Under the pieces are notes generated by a model. It searched no databases. It was not told where the DNA came from and saw nothing but the letters and a program-made list of their open reading frames with translations. DNA of 64,000 bases, taken from contig NZ_CP011036.1 in the NCBI RefSeq assembly GCF_002221505.1, positions 2,790,001 to 2,854,000 on the forward strand, read 5' to 3'. The DNA comes from Pseudoalteromonas nigrifaciens. GTDB taxonomy: Bacteria; Pseudomonadota; Gammaproteobacteria; Enterobacterales; Alteromonadaceae. The translations under genes were made by a program, and so were the position numbers. How positions within the stretch are numbered: position 1 is the stretch's first letter; each line of letters starts with the position of its first letter. Below, piece after piece: positions 35,885 through 44,333 of this stretch.

Positions 35885-36002
35885 GTATTCAATTGATCTA
35901 ACATCAATTTTTGTTATTACGATTTTATATCGCACTTTTACTCATCATTTTTATCACGTGCTAAAACGCAGCGCCTAAGCTCTTAAATTAATTACTGAAA
36001 GC

Positions 36003-36815
36003 TTAACTCTTTTCAAACCTTGGCACTTTTCTTTTATCTGCTTTGCTCATAGCGAGTTGTTGAATCTCTTCTTGCTTGTGCTGCGCCGATTTAGTTTCTA
36101 GCGATTGTTGGTCGGCATTTTCAAAGGTTAGCTCGGTTAATAGCGCGAAGTGATCTGAACCATATTTAGCTAATCGTTTAATACGCTTTACTTTAAACCC
36201 TTCGCTGTGAAATAAATGATCCAGCGGCCAGCGCATAAAAAAGTAACTAGCATGAAAAGTGTTGTAAAAGCCACGGCCTTTACGGGGGTCTAATAAGCCA
36301 CTAATTTGCATAAACAAACGGGTACTGCGCGACCAAGCTACGTCGTTTAAGTCGCCGGCAACTATGGTTGGCCGTGTTGGGTTTTTAAGTGCTTTTGCTA
36401 CCATAATTAGTTCTGAGTCGCGCGGCCGCGATGAGTCTTCTTCGGTGGGGCTTGGTGGCGCTGGGTGAATAAAGTGCGCTTGCATTTTAACCCCTTGTGC
36501 ACTTGCAAATAAAATATGAATTGACGGTATGTCGTCTTCTATTAGCTGGCATATTTGCGCGTCAAATATTTTAAATTTACTGTATAGATGCATGCCGTAA
36601 CGGTTGTCTTTAGGGCACTCTATGTAATATGGATAGTCTTTTTTAAGTACTGATAACTTATTTTGCCACCAGCTGTCACTTTCAAGGGTAATAAGTAGGT
36701 CGGGTTGATGCTGATTAACCAAGCTAATTAATTGCTCACTGTTATGGTTCGACATAAGTACATTTGCCGACATAATCCTTACACTGTGCGCAATGTGTTT
36801 TGAGGCACTTTGCAC
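36003..36815 (-). CDS. Endonuclease/exonuclease/phosphatase-domain part of a split membrane-anchored protein
   Basis: This frame holds the full EEP domain: SANVLMSNHN at the start, ITLESDSWW (metal Glu), VAGDLNDVAW (catalytic Asp/Asn) and YGSDHFALL (catalytic His), all intact. Related proteins in marine gammaproteobacteria begin with a three-helix membrane segment that here is encoded in another frame (36742-37080). The two frames meet at an A8 run on the coding strand (36819-36826); losing one A joins ...WLAKK to EVQSASK. The GTG at 36815 is only a nominal start. The split is a frameshift mutation, a sequencing error, or expression through slippage. Confidence 0.8.
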   Translation of the reverse strand: MQSASKHIAHSVRIMSANVLMSNHNSEQLISLVNQHQPDLLITLESDSWWQNKLSVLKKDYPYYIECPKDNRYGMHLYSKFKIFDAQICQLIEDDIPSIHILFASAQGVKMQAHFIHPAPPSPTEEDSSRPRDSELIMVAKALKNPTRPTIVAGDLNDVAWSRSTRLFMQISGLLDPRKGRGFYNTFHASYFFMRWPLDHLFHSEGFKVKRIKRLAKYGSDHFALLTELTFENADQQSLETKSAQHKQEEIQQLAMSKADKRKVPRFEKS

Positions 36816-37080
36816 TTCTTTTTTTTGCCAGCCAAGTATATGGGTATATCCACTTTCCCTGTAAAAACATAATTAATACAGCGCCTGCAACAATATACAA
36901 AAAGTCTGTGGCGTTATTAAATGCAAAGTACCCAGCAACACATGCTATAAAGCTTGCAATATAAAACACTTGTAAGCGAATAAAGTCGCAACCACGCACC
37001 AGATAATGCTGGCTATACGCCATAGGTAATAGCGTTATAAATAATAAAAAGCTTGTTATTATTGCCAGCGTAATAAACAT
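36742..37080 (-). CDS. Membrane-anchor part of the split EEP-family protein
   Basis: The first 80 or so residues have three hydrophobic helices and the HYLVRGCDFIRLQVFY segment seen at the N-terminus of membrane-anchored EEP proteins. An AGGA ribosome binding site precedes the ATG. After WLAKK (the A8 run at 36819-36826) the frame changes into 27 or so residues with no resemblance to the family, including several Cys, and stops. I read this frame as the 5' half of one gene with the EEP frame downstream. Confidence 0.72.
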   Translation of the reverse strand: MFITLAIITSFLLFITLLPMAYSQHYLVRGCDFIRLQVFYIASFIACVAGYFAFNNATDFLYIVAGAVLIMFLQGKWIYPYTWLAKKRSAKCLKTHCAQCKDYVGKCTYVEP

Positions 37081-37099
37081 TTAAATTCCTGTTGGTTGT

Positions 37100-37549
37100 T
37101 TATCGACTCAAAATAGACAGTATTTCGCGTGTGTCGTGTACCATATGAATAATAGTACGATCTACCTCTATGCGTACAGTACCTTTATCTCGGTATCTGT
37201 CTATTACTTTGGCACGCTTATAAATATCACGCTCTAAAATATCACCTCTGTGGTAACTTTTATGCCAACCCGGTGGTGTCCACCCTTGACGAATAAGTTT
37301 TTTAGCTTCTTTTTTAGATAAGTGGTTATCGTGGCGATCATATTTTTTATGGTGTTTTTTCCACTCATGCTTATTTGAATAGTGTTTTTTATTATGGTGT
37401 TTTTTATTGTACTGCTTGTTTGAGCCATGCTCGTATTTACTATGTTTATTATGGTGCTTATCATAATAATCATCTTTGTCGTGCTTTGCTTGTGCGTTAA
37501 ATGAGCTCAATATTAAAATAATTAATGCGCTATAAATGGTTTTATACAT
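37100..37549 (-). CDS. Histidine/lysine-rich periplasmic protein, RcnB-like
   Basis: The 149-residue protein has a signal peptide (cleavage near FNAQA) followed by about 55 residues made largely of His, Lys, Asp, Tyr and Asn (repeats such as KHHNKKHYSNKH). A compact C-terminal domain (about 85-149; GWTPPGWHKSYHRGDILERDIY then TIIHMVHDTREIL) resembles RcnB-type nickel/cobalt homeostasis proteins. The His-rich part suggests metal binding in the periplasm; the metal is not known. It lies 19 bp upstream of the split EEP gene on the same strand. Confidence 0.65.
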   Translation of the reverse strand: MYKTIYSALIILILSSFNAQAKHDKDDYYDKHHNKHSKYEHGSNKQYNKKHHNKKHYSNKHEWKKHHKKYDRHDNHLSKKEAKKLIRQGWTPPGWHKSYHRGDILERDIYKRAKVIDRYRDKGTVRIEVDRTIIHMVHDTREILSILSR

Positions 37550-37628
37550 AGTTAATCTCTGCTTTAGTTAATAACGCAAGATTAACAAGTTAGCCTGAAC
37601 ATTATATGAAACTCTGTATAAATTAATC

Positions 37629-37877
37629 TTAACGCTGCTTATATTGCGTTTTACAATGGCTGCGCATAATGGCGGGATCACGCAGCTTTAAATGTTTGGT
37701 TTTGCGCCCAGCGTGGCGTTTTCGCCATACTTTAAAGCTACCGCTGGCAATATTTTGGCGCATAAAAACCACCAACTGCGAATAGTTTAAGCCATAAAGT
37801 TGCTCTATTGCTTCAAACGGGGTTCTATCCTCCCATGCCATTTCTATAATGCGCGATTGCTGCTGGGCGTTAAACAT
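37629..37877 (-). CDS. DUF2805/TIGR03643 family protein
   Basis: The 82-residue basic protein (IIEMAWEDRTPFEAIEQLYGLNYSQLVVFMRQNI, then FKVWRKRHAGRKTKH) matches the TIGR03643/DUF2805 family. It looks like a small helical, HTH-like domain with a basic tail that could bind nucleic acid. No function is established. Confidence 0.8.
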   Translation of the reverse strand: MFNAQQQSRIIEMAWEDRTPFEAIEQLYGLNYSQLVVFMRQNIASGSFKVWRKRHAGRKTKHLKLRDPAIMRSHCKTQYKQR

Positions 37878-38058
37878 AGTTATTTTCTCTTTAAAAAATA
37901 ACTAATACGAAGCACTAAAATTGCACGATCAATTTAACTTAAGCCATATAAAATAGAGATATATTTAATTACGGTTATTTTTTATCATTATTTTAGAAGA
38001 AGAAAGTTTAAGTGTATGATATTAAATATATCTATAACCAAGTATAGAGAAGTTAACT

Positions 38059-38718
38059 ATGTTTACAAAGCTGCCACGCTGGGTTGAATATGGCGCATTT
38101 ACACTGGCATTTATTGCCGGCATTGTGAACGCCGTGGGTTTATTAGGATTTGAACATCAGGCTATTTCTCATTTGTCGGGCTCTGTTACTTTATTTGGCA
38201 TTAAATTAATGAGTGATGGCAGTGCGGCATTATTACTGTTTAGTATCATAATTAGCTTTATGCTTGGCTCTGCGTTGTCGGGGTTTTTACTCAACGGTGG
38301 TTCGTTAAAGTTAGGCCGACATTACGATACTTTATTGTTTATTGAAGGGTTATTACTACTAGCCAGTGCCTACTTACTTTATAGCTCCTTTGTTTATGGC
38401 ATAGTGCTGGCATCTGCCGCTTGTGGTTTACAAAATGCGCTGGCAACCAATTACAGTGGCGCAGTAGTACGTACTACACATTTAACCGGTATTTTTACCG
38501 ACCTTGGTTTAATGATGGGCCGCGCATTAAAAGGCGATGCTGTAGATGGCCGAAAATTCATGGTGTTTTTACTGATCACCCTAGGTTTTTTATGCGGTGG
38601 TGTAATTGGGTTTATGCTATTTGAATTGTTTTCTGTAGCAACTTTAGTAGTACCGGCTGTTATGTGCTTTATTTTATCAATTACTTATCGGCTTTATCGT
38701 TTACGCAATACCGTTTAA
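38059..38718 (+). CDS. YoaK-family (DUF1275) membrane protein
   Basis: The 219-residue protein has about six TM helices and the family motifs AFIAGIVNAVGLLGF, HLSGSVTLFG and GLQNALATNYSGAVVRTTHLTGIFTDLG. The function of DUF1275 proteins is unknown; a transport role has been suggested. A perfect 13-bp inverted repeat lies in the upstream region. It is followed 73 bp later by a TonB-dependent receptor gene on the same strand. Confidence 0.88.
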   Translation: MFTKLPRWVEYGAFTLAFIAGIVNAVGLLGFEHQAISHLSGSVTLFGIKLMSDGSAALLLFSIIISFMLGSALSGFLLNGGSLKLGRHYDTLLFIEGLLLLASAYLLYSSFVYGIVLASAACGLQNALATNYSGAVVRTTHLTGIFTDLGLMMGRALKGDAVDGRKFMVFLLITLGFLCGGVIGFMLFELFSVATLVVPAVMCFILSITYRLYRLRNTV

Positions 38719-38791
38719 CGCAAGTTATTTCAATACGTTTGCCTAACGCTTACCATAGCACTATTGCCATATAATCAATGTGTAGGAATAT

Positions 38792-40864
38792 ATGAAACGC
38801 CATTACTTACCCCCTTTGCTGTTACTCTCTCAGCTACCACTTATAGCCATTGCCATTGCCAAGCAAAATGATGCTCAGCCAATTGAGCGCATAACAACCA
38901 CTGCGTCGCGTGTTGAGGCGCTTAGTACACAGTTACCCGTAATTATTAGCGTGCTCAATGAAGCACAATTAAATGCCATTGCTCCTACGCATATTGAAGA
39001 AGCCATGCAAAGAGTCGCTGGCGCAAATATACAACGTGGTAATGGCCAAGAATATTTACCCGCGCTGCGCTCACCTGTTTTATCCGGCGCAGGTGCCTGT
39101 GGTGGTTTACTCACACTTGAGGATGGTATTGCACTAAGAGCAGCTGGGTTTTGTAATATAAACGAGTTGTTTGAAGCACATAGCGAAATGGCGCAGCGTA
39201 TAGAGGTACTTAAAGGCCCTGGTTCTGCCCTGTATGGCTCAAATGCGGTGCATGGGGTTATTAACGTGATCACCCCAGATACAACGCAAGATGGCGGCTT
39301 AATCGGACTAGATTATGGCTCGTTTGGCTATAACCGCTATAAATTACGTGCTGGCCACGATATGGGCAGCAGTGGGTTAGGTATTAACGCCAGCATTACT
39401 GACGACAGCGGCTATCGCGATGATGAAAGCGTAAAACAACAAAAGGTAAACTTACGTCACCGGTATAATAATAGCGATTTAGCGCTTACTTCTGGGCTTA
39501 CTTATACCCATTTAGATCAACAAACCGCAGGCTTTATTACTGGCCTTAAAAGCTATAAAGACGAGAGCATAGCACAACAAAACTTTGATCCGGATGCGTT
39601 TAGAAAAGCACGTTCGTTACGAGTATGGAGTAACGCCACTTGGCAACTAAATGACGATACGCTCTCAACAACGGTGTATTTACGTAACCAAAGTATGGAC
39701 TTTTTTAAGCATTTTTTACCTGGTACGCCACTAGAGTACAACAGTCAAACCGGTGTGGGGCTGCAGTCGCTTTATCAACATCAGCTAGAGGATAATATTA
39801 AGCTTAACTTTGGCCTAGATGGCGAATACACCCGCGCCGACTTTTTACAAAGTCAAAACAAGCCAACTCAAGGCTCGGCATTTTTAGTTGCTACGGTCCC
39901 CCAAGGTAAGCATTACGATTACGACGTAAATGCCACTTTATATGCACCTTTTGCCAGTGTTGATCTGCAACTAAACGATTGGTTAGTGACTCTTGGCGCT
40001 CGTTATGAGCACATGCAATACGACTACACTAACAACATGTTAGCGGGGCGCACGAAAGAAGACGGTACAGAGTGCGGATTTGGTGGTTGCCGATATAGCC
40101 GCCCTGCAAGTACAAAAAATAATTTTAGTAACTTATCGCCAAAACTTGGGGTTAGCTATCAGTACACTGTTAATAACCTGCTTTATGCTAACTTTTCGCG
40201 TGGCTACCGAGCGCCACAAGCCGCCGAGTTATATCAGTTACAACGCCAGCAAAACACCACTAATTTAAGTGCCGAAATAGCTAATAATGCTGAGTTTGGC
40301 TTAAAAGGCGTTTATCAAAATAGTCGTTATAATTTATCGGTTTATGCTATGAGTAAGCACCATACTATTTACCGCGACAGCGACTTTTTTACCGTGAATA
40401 ATGGCAGCTCGCGCCACCGCGGGATTGAGCTTGAACTTGAGCATGCTCTCACCTCAACTTGGTCAGTTAACTTTGCCGCCAGTTATGCCAAGCATAGTTA
40501 TACTAATGAGCAAATACTCAATAATATCAATATTAAAGATAATGATGTTGATACCGCCCCGCGTAAAATTGCCAATTTAGATTTAACCTGGCAGGCGTTT
40601 AATAACGCCAATGTGGCACTGCAATGGCATCATGTTGGTCGTTACTATACCGATCCTGAAAACTTACACAGTTATGACGGGCATGACATTTTAAGTTTAC
40701 GAGCACAGTGGCAAATAACAAATAACTTAGCGCTTGCAGCGCGTATTATTAACTTAACCGATACCGCTTATGCCGAGCGCGCCGATTACACTAGCTTTAC
40801 CGGCGACCGCTACTTTCCAGGGCGGCCACGTAACGCCATGATCTCAGCAACTTATAGCTGGTAA
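38792..40864 (+). CDS. TonB-dependent outer-membrane receptor
   Basis: The 690-residue protein has an N-terminal signal peptide, a plug domain (about 35-150; VLKGPGSALYGSNAVHGVINVITP is diagnostic) and a 22-strand barrel ending in the aromatic C-terminus SATYSW. A Cys pair in the plug (GACGGLLTLEDGI, GFCNI) and one in a loop (ECGFGGC) probably form disulfides. No Fur site is visible upstream, so iron is not an obvious substrate. The last 13 bp overlap the convergent AraC-family gene. Confidence 0.9.
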   Translation: MKRHYLPPLLLLSQLPLIAIAIAKQNDAQPIERITTTASRVEALSTQLPVIISVLNEAQLNAIAPTHIEEAMQRVAGANIQRGNGQEYLPALRSPVLSGAGACGGLLTLEDGIALRAAGFCNINELFEAHSEMAQRIEVLKGPGSALYGSNAVHGVINVITPDTTQDGGLIGLDYGSFGYNRYKLRAGHDMGSSGLGINASITDDSGYRDDESVKQQKVNLRHRYNNSDLALTSGLTYTHLDQQTAGFITGLKSYKDESIAQQNFDPDAFRKARSLRVWSNATWQLNDDTLSTTVYLRNQSMDFFKHFLPGTPLEYNSQTGVGLQSLYQHQLEDNIKLNFGLDGEYTRADFLQSQNKPTQGSAFLVATVPQGKHYDYDVNATLYAPFASVDLQLNDWLVTLGARYEHMQYDYTNNMLAGRTKEDGTECGFGGCRYSRPASTKNNFSNLSPKLGVSYQYTVNNLLYANFSRGYRAPQAAELYQLQRQQNTTNLSAEIANNAEFGLKGVYQNSRYNLSVYAMSKHHTIYRDSDFFTVNNGSSRHRGIELELEHALTSTWSVNFAASYAKHSYTNEQILNNINIKDNDVDTAPRKIANLDLTWQAFNNANVALQWHHVGRYYTDPENLHSYDGHDILSLRAQWQITNNLALAARIINLTDTAYAERADYTSFTGDRYFPGRPRNAMISATYSW

Positions 40865-41646
40865 ACATCCAGATCGCTCATGTAACGCATGGGCGATTTT
40901 TTCATTACTTTTTTAAACATAGTAATAAACGCACTCACCGACTCATAACCTAATAGCTCCGATACCTGCTGCACACTTTGCTGATTAGATAACGCCTGCA
41001 GTGCAATTATAATATGCAATTGAGTGCGCCATTTACCAAAGGTCATACCGGTTTCTTTTTTTATTAACCGCGCTAAAGTACGTTCAGTTAAAGCAAATTG
41101 CTGTGCCCATTGTGGCAATGTTTTACGGCTATAAGGCTGGCTAATAAGTTGATTGCTCATGTTTTTAATAACACTGTTTTTTGATAGTACAAAGTCTAAA
41201 GGTTGAATTGGCATATCCACCAGCTGATCAAATAATACCTGTGCAAGCCGTGCGGTTTTACCCGTTAAGCTATAGTTTTGCTGATTACTTGCCAAACTAA
41301 GCATTAACTCTTTTATTAATGGGCTAATGGTTAATGTACAGGCTGTACTTGGCATACCTTGTAAGTTTGCATCAATAAATAAGTGGCATAAATGCGCATT
41401 ATCAGATGCTCTATTACTGTGCTCTACATTTGCCGGGATCCAAATGGCGCTATGAGTAGGCACCATCCACATTTTTGTTGCCACTTCACAGGTAACATAA
41501 CCGTGCAGGGCTAAAATTAACTGCCCTTTTGGATGAGTATGCAGCGGAATTTCACGGCTAAGCTGGGCATATTCTATTTTAGCAATAACCGGCTGCGGCA
41601 TGATTTCAAAGTTTTTTATTTCATTCCAATCTTGGGGAAGCTGCAT
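40852..41646 (-). CDS. AraC-family regulator, NimR-like
   Basis: The 264-residue protein has an N-terminal cupin-like domain (REIPLHTHPKGQLILALHGYV; WMVPTHSAIWIPANVEHSN) and a C-terminal pair of AraC HTH motifs (LPQWAQQFALTERTLARLIKKETGMTF and VQQVSELLGYESVSAFITMFKKVMKKSP). This cupin-AraC type regulates neighbouring efflux genes; in E. coli, NimR (YeaM) is divergent from nimT (YeaN), and here a CynX/NimT-type transporter gene is divergent from this gene. Confidence 0.88.
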   Translation of the reverse strand: MQLPQDWNEIKNFEIMPQPVIAKIEYAQLSREIPLHTHPKGQLILALHGYVTCEVATKMWMVPTHSAIWIPANVEHSNRASDNAHLCHLFIDANLQGMPSTACTLTISPLIKELMLSLASNQQNYSLTGKTARLAQVLFDQLVDMPIQPLDFVLSKNSVIKNMSNQLISQPYSRKTLPQWAQQFALTERTLARLIKKETGMTFGKWRTQLHIIIALQALSNQQSVQQVSELLGYESVSAFITMFKKVMKKSPMRYMSDLDVYQL

Positions 41647-41760
41647 TTTGTCTGTTTTTAGTTATTTAATGTCTCTTTTACTAAATTATAGTGATGACTT
41701 AGCCTTTATACTAGTCTCTATTGCTTCTTGCTAAATAACCAACCTGCTAGGACGTTTACC

Positions 41761-42954
41761 TTGTTAACTCAACAATCTCAATCTCGCTTATCTTACGCAT
41801 TATTAGTACTGGGAATTTTACTTATTGCCAGTAACTTACGTGCGCCAGTGACTGGTTTAGCCCCCGTGCTGGACCAAATAATTCTTAGTTTTAATTTAAG
41901 CGCATCACAAGCCGGTATGCTTACCACCTTACCGTTAATTGCATTTGCTTTAGCAAGCCCATTAGCCACTAGTTTAGCTAAAAGGCAAGGCTTAGAAGTG
42001 TCGCTTTTTATTGCCCTTATTTTAATTGGCTTAGGCTTAGCATCGCGCATGATAGATTCTGTGCCGGTACTTTATTTAGGCACCGCCGTCATTGGGGTCG
42101 GCATTGCGATAGGTAATGTGCTGTTACCGAGTTTAATTAAGCGCGACTTTGCACACAAAGTGGCTGTAATGACCTCGGCGTATGTGCTTGCTATGGGTAT
42201 TTTTGGCGGTAGTTACTCAGCGTTAATTATTCCCCTTGCCGAATATAAACAAATGGGCTGGCAAATTGCTTTAGCCAGTTACGCGTTAATTACTTTAATA
42301 AGTTTATTTATTTGGTTACCGCAATTAAAGCTACGCACCAAACCGACTAAAGATCTGGTTGAAAACACCGGTGACGTTAAAGTGTGGCGCCAAGCCCTTG
42401 CGTGGCAAATTACTTTGCTACTTGGCTGTAACTCGTTATTTACTTATATAATTATTGGCTGGTTACCAAGCATTTTAATAGACAGTGGCCACAGCGCACA
42501 ACAAGCGGGTGCACTGCAAGGCTCATTTCAGGTAGCTTCGGCTTTACCCGGTATTATCTTAATTCCCTTATTAGCAAAACTAAAAGATCAGCGCGTACTC
42601 ACCTTTGTTTTAGGAGTGTTGGCAAGCCTGTCGTCGATTGGACTGTTGTATATGCCAGACTATGCGTCTGTGTGGTCAATCACTATGGGGTTTTGCTCGG
42701 GTGCATGCTTTATATTGGGCTTGTCGTTTATTAGTTTACGTACTCACGACTCACATCAAGCTGCGGCACTTTCTGGTATGGCGCAGTGTATTGGTTATTT
42801 ACTTGCCGCTACTGGGCCTATTATTGCAGGTGCGCTGCACAGTTATTTTGGTAACTGGGCATCTACTTTATGGTTTTGCGCAGGTGCGAGCGCGCTATGT
42901 GCGGTGTTTGGTTATTTAGGCGGGCGTAATATTACTATGCGCAACAAAGCGTAA
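41761..42954 (+). CDS. MFS transporter of the CynX/NimT family
   Basis: The protein has 12 TM helices, with LIASNLRAPVTGLAPVLDQI near the start, the diagnostic motif of this family. I choose the TTG at 41761 (397 residues), preceded by AGGA eight bases upstream; an earlier TTG would add 11 residues without a binding site. NimT exports 2-nitroimidazole in E. coli and CynX relates to cyanate; the substrate here is not known. The divergent AraC-family gene is its likely regulator. Confidence 0.87.
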   Translation: MLTQQSQSRLSYALLVLGILLIASNLRAPVTGLAPVLDQIILSFNLSASQAGMLTTLPLIAFALASPLATSLAKRQGLEVSLFIALILIGLGLASRMIDSVPVLYLGTAVIGVGIAIGNVLLPSLIKRDFAHKVAVMTSAYVLAMGIFGGSYSALIIPLAEYKQMGWQIALASYALITLISLFIWLPQLKLRTKPTKDLVENTGDVKVWRQALAWQITLLLGCNSLFTYIIIGWLPSILIDSGHSAQQAGALQGSFQVASALPGIILIPLLAKLKDQRVLTFVLGVLASLSSIGLLYMPDYASVWSITMGFCSGACFILGLSFISLRTHDSHQAAALSGMAQCIGYLLAATGPIIAGALHSYFGNWASTLWFCAGASALCAVFGYLGGRNITMRNKA

Positions 42955-42963
42955 GCGTTAATT

Positions 42964-42997
42964 AAAAGTGGGCGGTGTAATCATTTGCCCACTTTTA
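42964..42997. terminator. Terminator after the MFS transporter gene
   Basis: A 10-bp AAAAGTGGGC/GCCCACTTTT stem lies between convergent genes. Confidence 0.8.
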
Positions 42998-43034
42998 TAA
43001 CTAATTATAGTTTAGTACTTTTTATATATTTAGC

Positions 43035-43472
43035 TTAAACAGCGCCAATACATTCAACCTCTACAACTGAATTTAGTGCTAACGCTTTTACTGCAAACGC
43101 ACTGCGCGCAGGATATGGCGGGGTAAAGTATTCAGCATATATTTTATTAAACATTTTAAAGTCATTTATGTCGGTTAGCATAACCGTACACTTTACTATG
43201 TTTTTCATACTGTAATTATGCTGCTCTAGGGTGCTTTTTATATTTTCGAGCGTTTGCTTAGTCTCTGCTGCAAAACCACCTTGTGCTAGTTTACCACTGC
43301 TTGTAAGCCCAATTTGACCCGACATATACAAGGTATTATCGACCCTTACAATTTGCGAAAAAGGTAAACTTGCTGAGGCCGCATTTAAGTGCTCAATATC
43401 ACTGTTTTTTGCATTAGCAAAACCATTGCTCAATACACTGGCGAATAAGGTAATTAATGTTATTTTTTTCAT
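43035..43472 (-). CDS. Secreted RidA/YjgF-family protein
   Basis: Rid proteins hydrolyse reactive enamine/imine intermediates. The 145-residue protein has a signal peptide (cleavage near FANA), so it is periplasmic, unlike housekeeping RidA. The Rid domain shows LYMSGQIGLTSSGKLAQGGFAAETKQTLENI, VKCTVMLTDINDF and the PARSAFAVKALALNSVVEVECI block with its conserved Arg and Glu. Two adjacent ATGs exist; AGG spacing favours the second (43470-43472). The gene follows the GFA-family gene with only a few bases between them, and its ribosome binding site overlaps the end of that gene. Confidence 0.87.
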   Translation of the reverse strand: MKKITLITLFASVLSNGFANAKNSDIEHLNAASASLPFSQIVRVDNTLYMSGQIGLTSSGKLAQGGFAAETKQTLENIKSTLEQHNYSMKNIVKCTVMLTDINDFKMFNKIYAEYFTPPYPARSAFAVKALALNSVVEVECIGAV

Positions 43473-43479
43473 CATAAAC

Positions 43480-43893
43480 CTAATTTTTTGGGGTGGTGGC
43501 AAATGCAGGCACTTGCACTAAATCGTTCAACCAACTAACGCTAGACTGACACCAAATTTGCGCTACTGGCGTAAACTCATCGCGTTGATCAACCGCCCCT
43601 ATTCTAAGGCCATATACACGGTTTTCTGTCGCTTCGTTGGTAGCATAAAGTGAGGTGCCACAATTACCACAAAACCCTTGCGCACGTTTATTACCACTTT
43701 GCGCCGTTTTTATATATTCTTTAGGCTTACCTTGCGTAAAAGTAACGCCGTTAGGCTCACTCATTATTACCGCTCTAAATGGCCCACTCGACATGCGTTG
43801 GCAATCACTACAGTGGCACACTAATAGCGTGTTACTTTGTGTTTTCGCTTGGTATTTTATGTCGCCGCAGTAACAGCTTCCAGTTATGTTCAT
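43480..43893 (-). CDS. GFA (glutathione-dependent formaldehyde-activating-like) family protein
   Basis: The 137-residue zinc protein has the family Cys pattern: GSCYCGDIKY, CHCSDCQRMSSGPFRA and GFCGNCGTSLY. The name comes from one activity claimed for the family; most members, including this one, have no proven reaction. It forms a two-gene operon with the Rid-family gene. Confidence 0.87.
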   Translation of the reverse strand: MNITGSCYCGDIKYQAKTQSNTLLVCHCSDCQRMSSGPFRAVIMSEPNGVTFTQGKPKEYIKTAQSGNKRAQGFCGNCGTSLYATNEATENRVYGLRIGAVDQRDEFTPVAQIWCQSSVSWLNDLVQVPAFATTPKN

Positions 43894-44025
43894 TTTATAT
43901 ATCCATTATTTTTAACGAGCTCCACCCTTAAGGGTGCTTCGGTATTACACGAGTTTTATACTAAAAGTGTACCTGCATAGCAATAAAACACCACAGCCTA
44001 AAGCAACTATTTAGTGCCTCTAAAT

Positions 44026-44238
44026 TTATGGTAAATACTGTTTAAACCAACGAAATAAATTAAAAAAGCGTGATTTAGCAATATGCTTATCAGCACTGTT
44101 TTTATTAAGCGCATCACGGCGCGCTTGCGCTATATTTGCTTTAGCAGCAAAGCGCAAGCGTTGCTCATTACTAAGATCGTCTTCAAAGTTAAGCTGTAAC
44201 TTTTTTACCTCACGGCTACGTTTCATTGAACTACACAT
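44026..44238 (-). CDS. Small basic protein, unknown function
   Basis: The 70-residue protein starts at an ATG with a good GAGG seven bases upstream. It is rich in Arg and Lys, has a central helix (DLSNEQRLRFAAKANIAQARRDAL) and ends in the aromatic, amphipathic segment FFNLFRWFKQYLP, which could touch a membrane. I do not recognise a family. It lies 95 bp downstream of tyrS on the same strand. Confidence 0.55.
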   Translation of the reverse strand: MCSSMKRSREVKKLQLNFEDDLSNEQRLRFAAKANIAQARRDALNKNSADKHIAKSRFFNLFRWFKQYLP

Positions 44239-44333
44239 AGTACTACCTCAAAAAGGCTATTAACCTAATTAGTAGACAGGCTATGTGCGTTTTTTATTTC
44301 ATAGGATGTTCAATTCAACACGCCTGTAACACT

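Noticed and set aside
36003..37080. Two independent genes instead of one split EEP gene.
   Set aside because: The frames join exactly at a homopolymer run, the anchor and catalytic parts are complementary halves of a known family, and the downstream frame has only a nominal GTG start.
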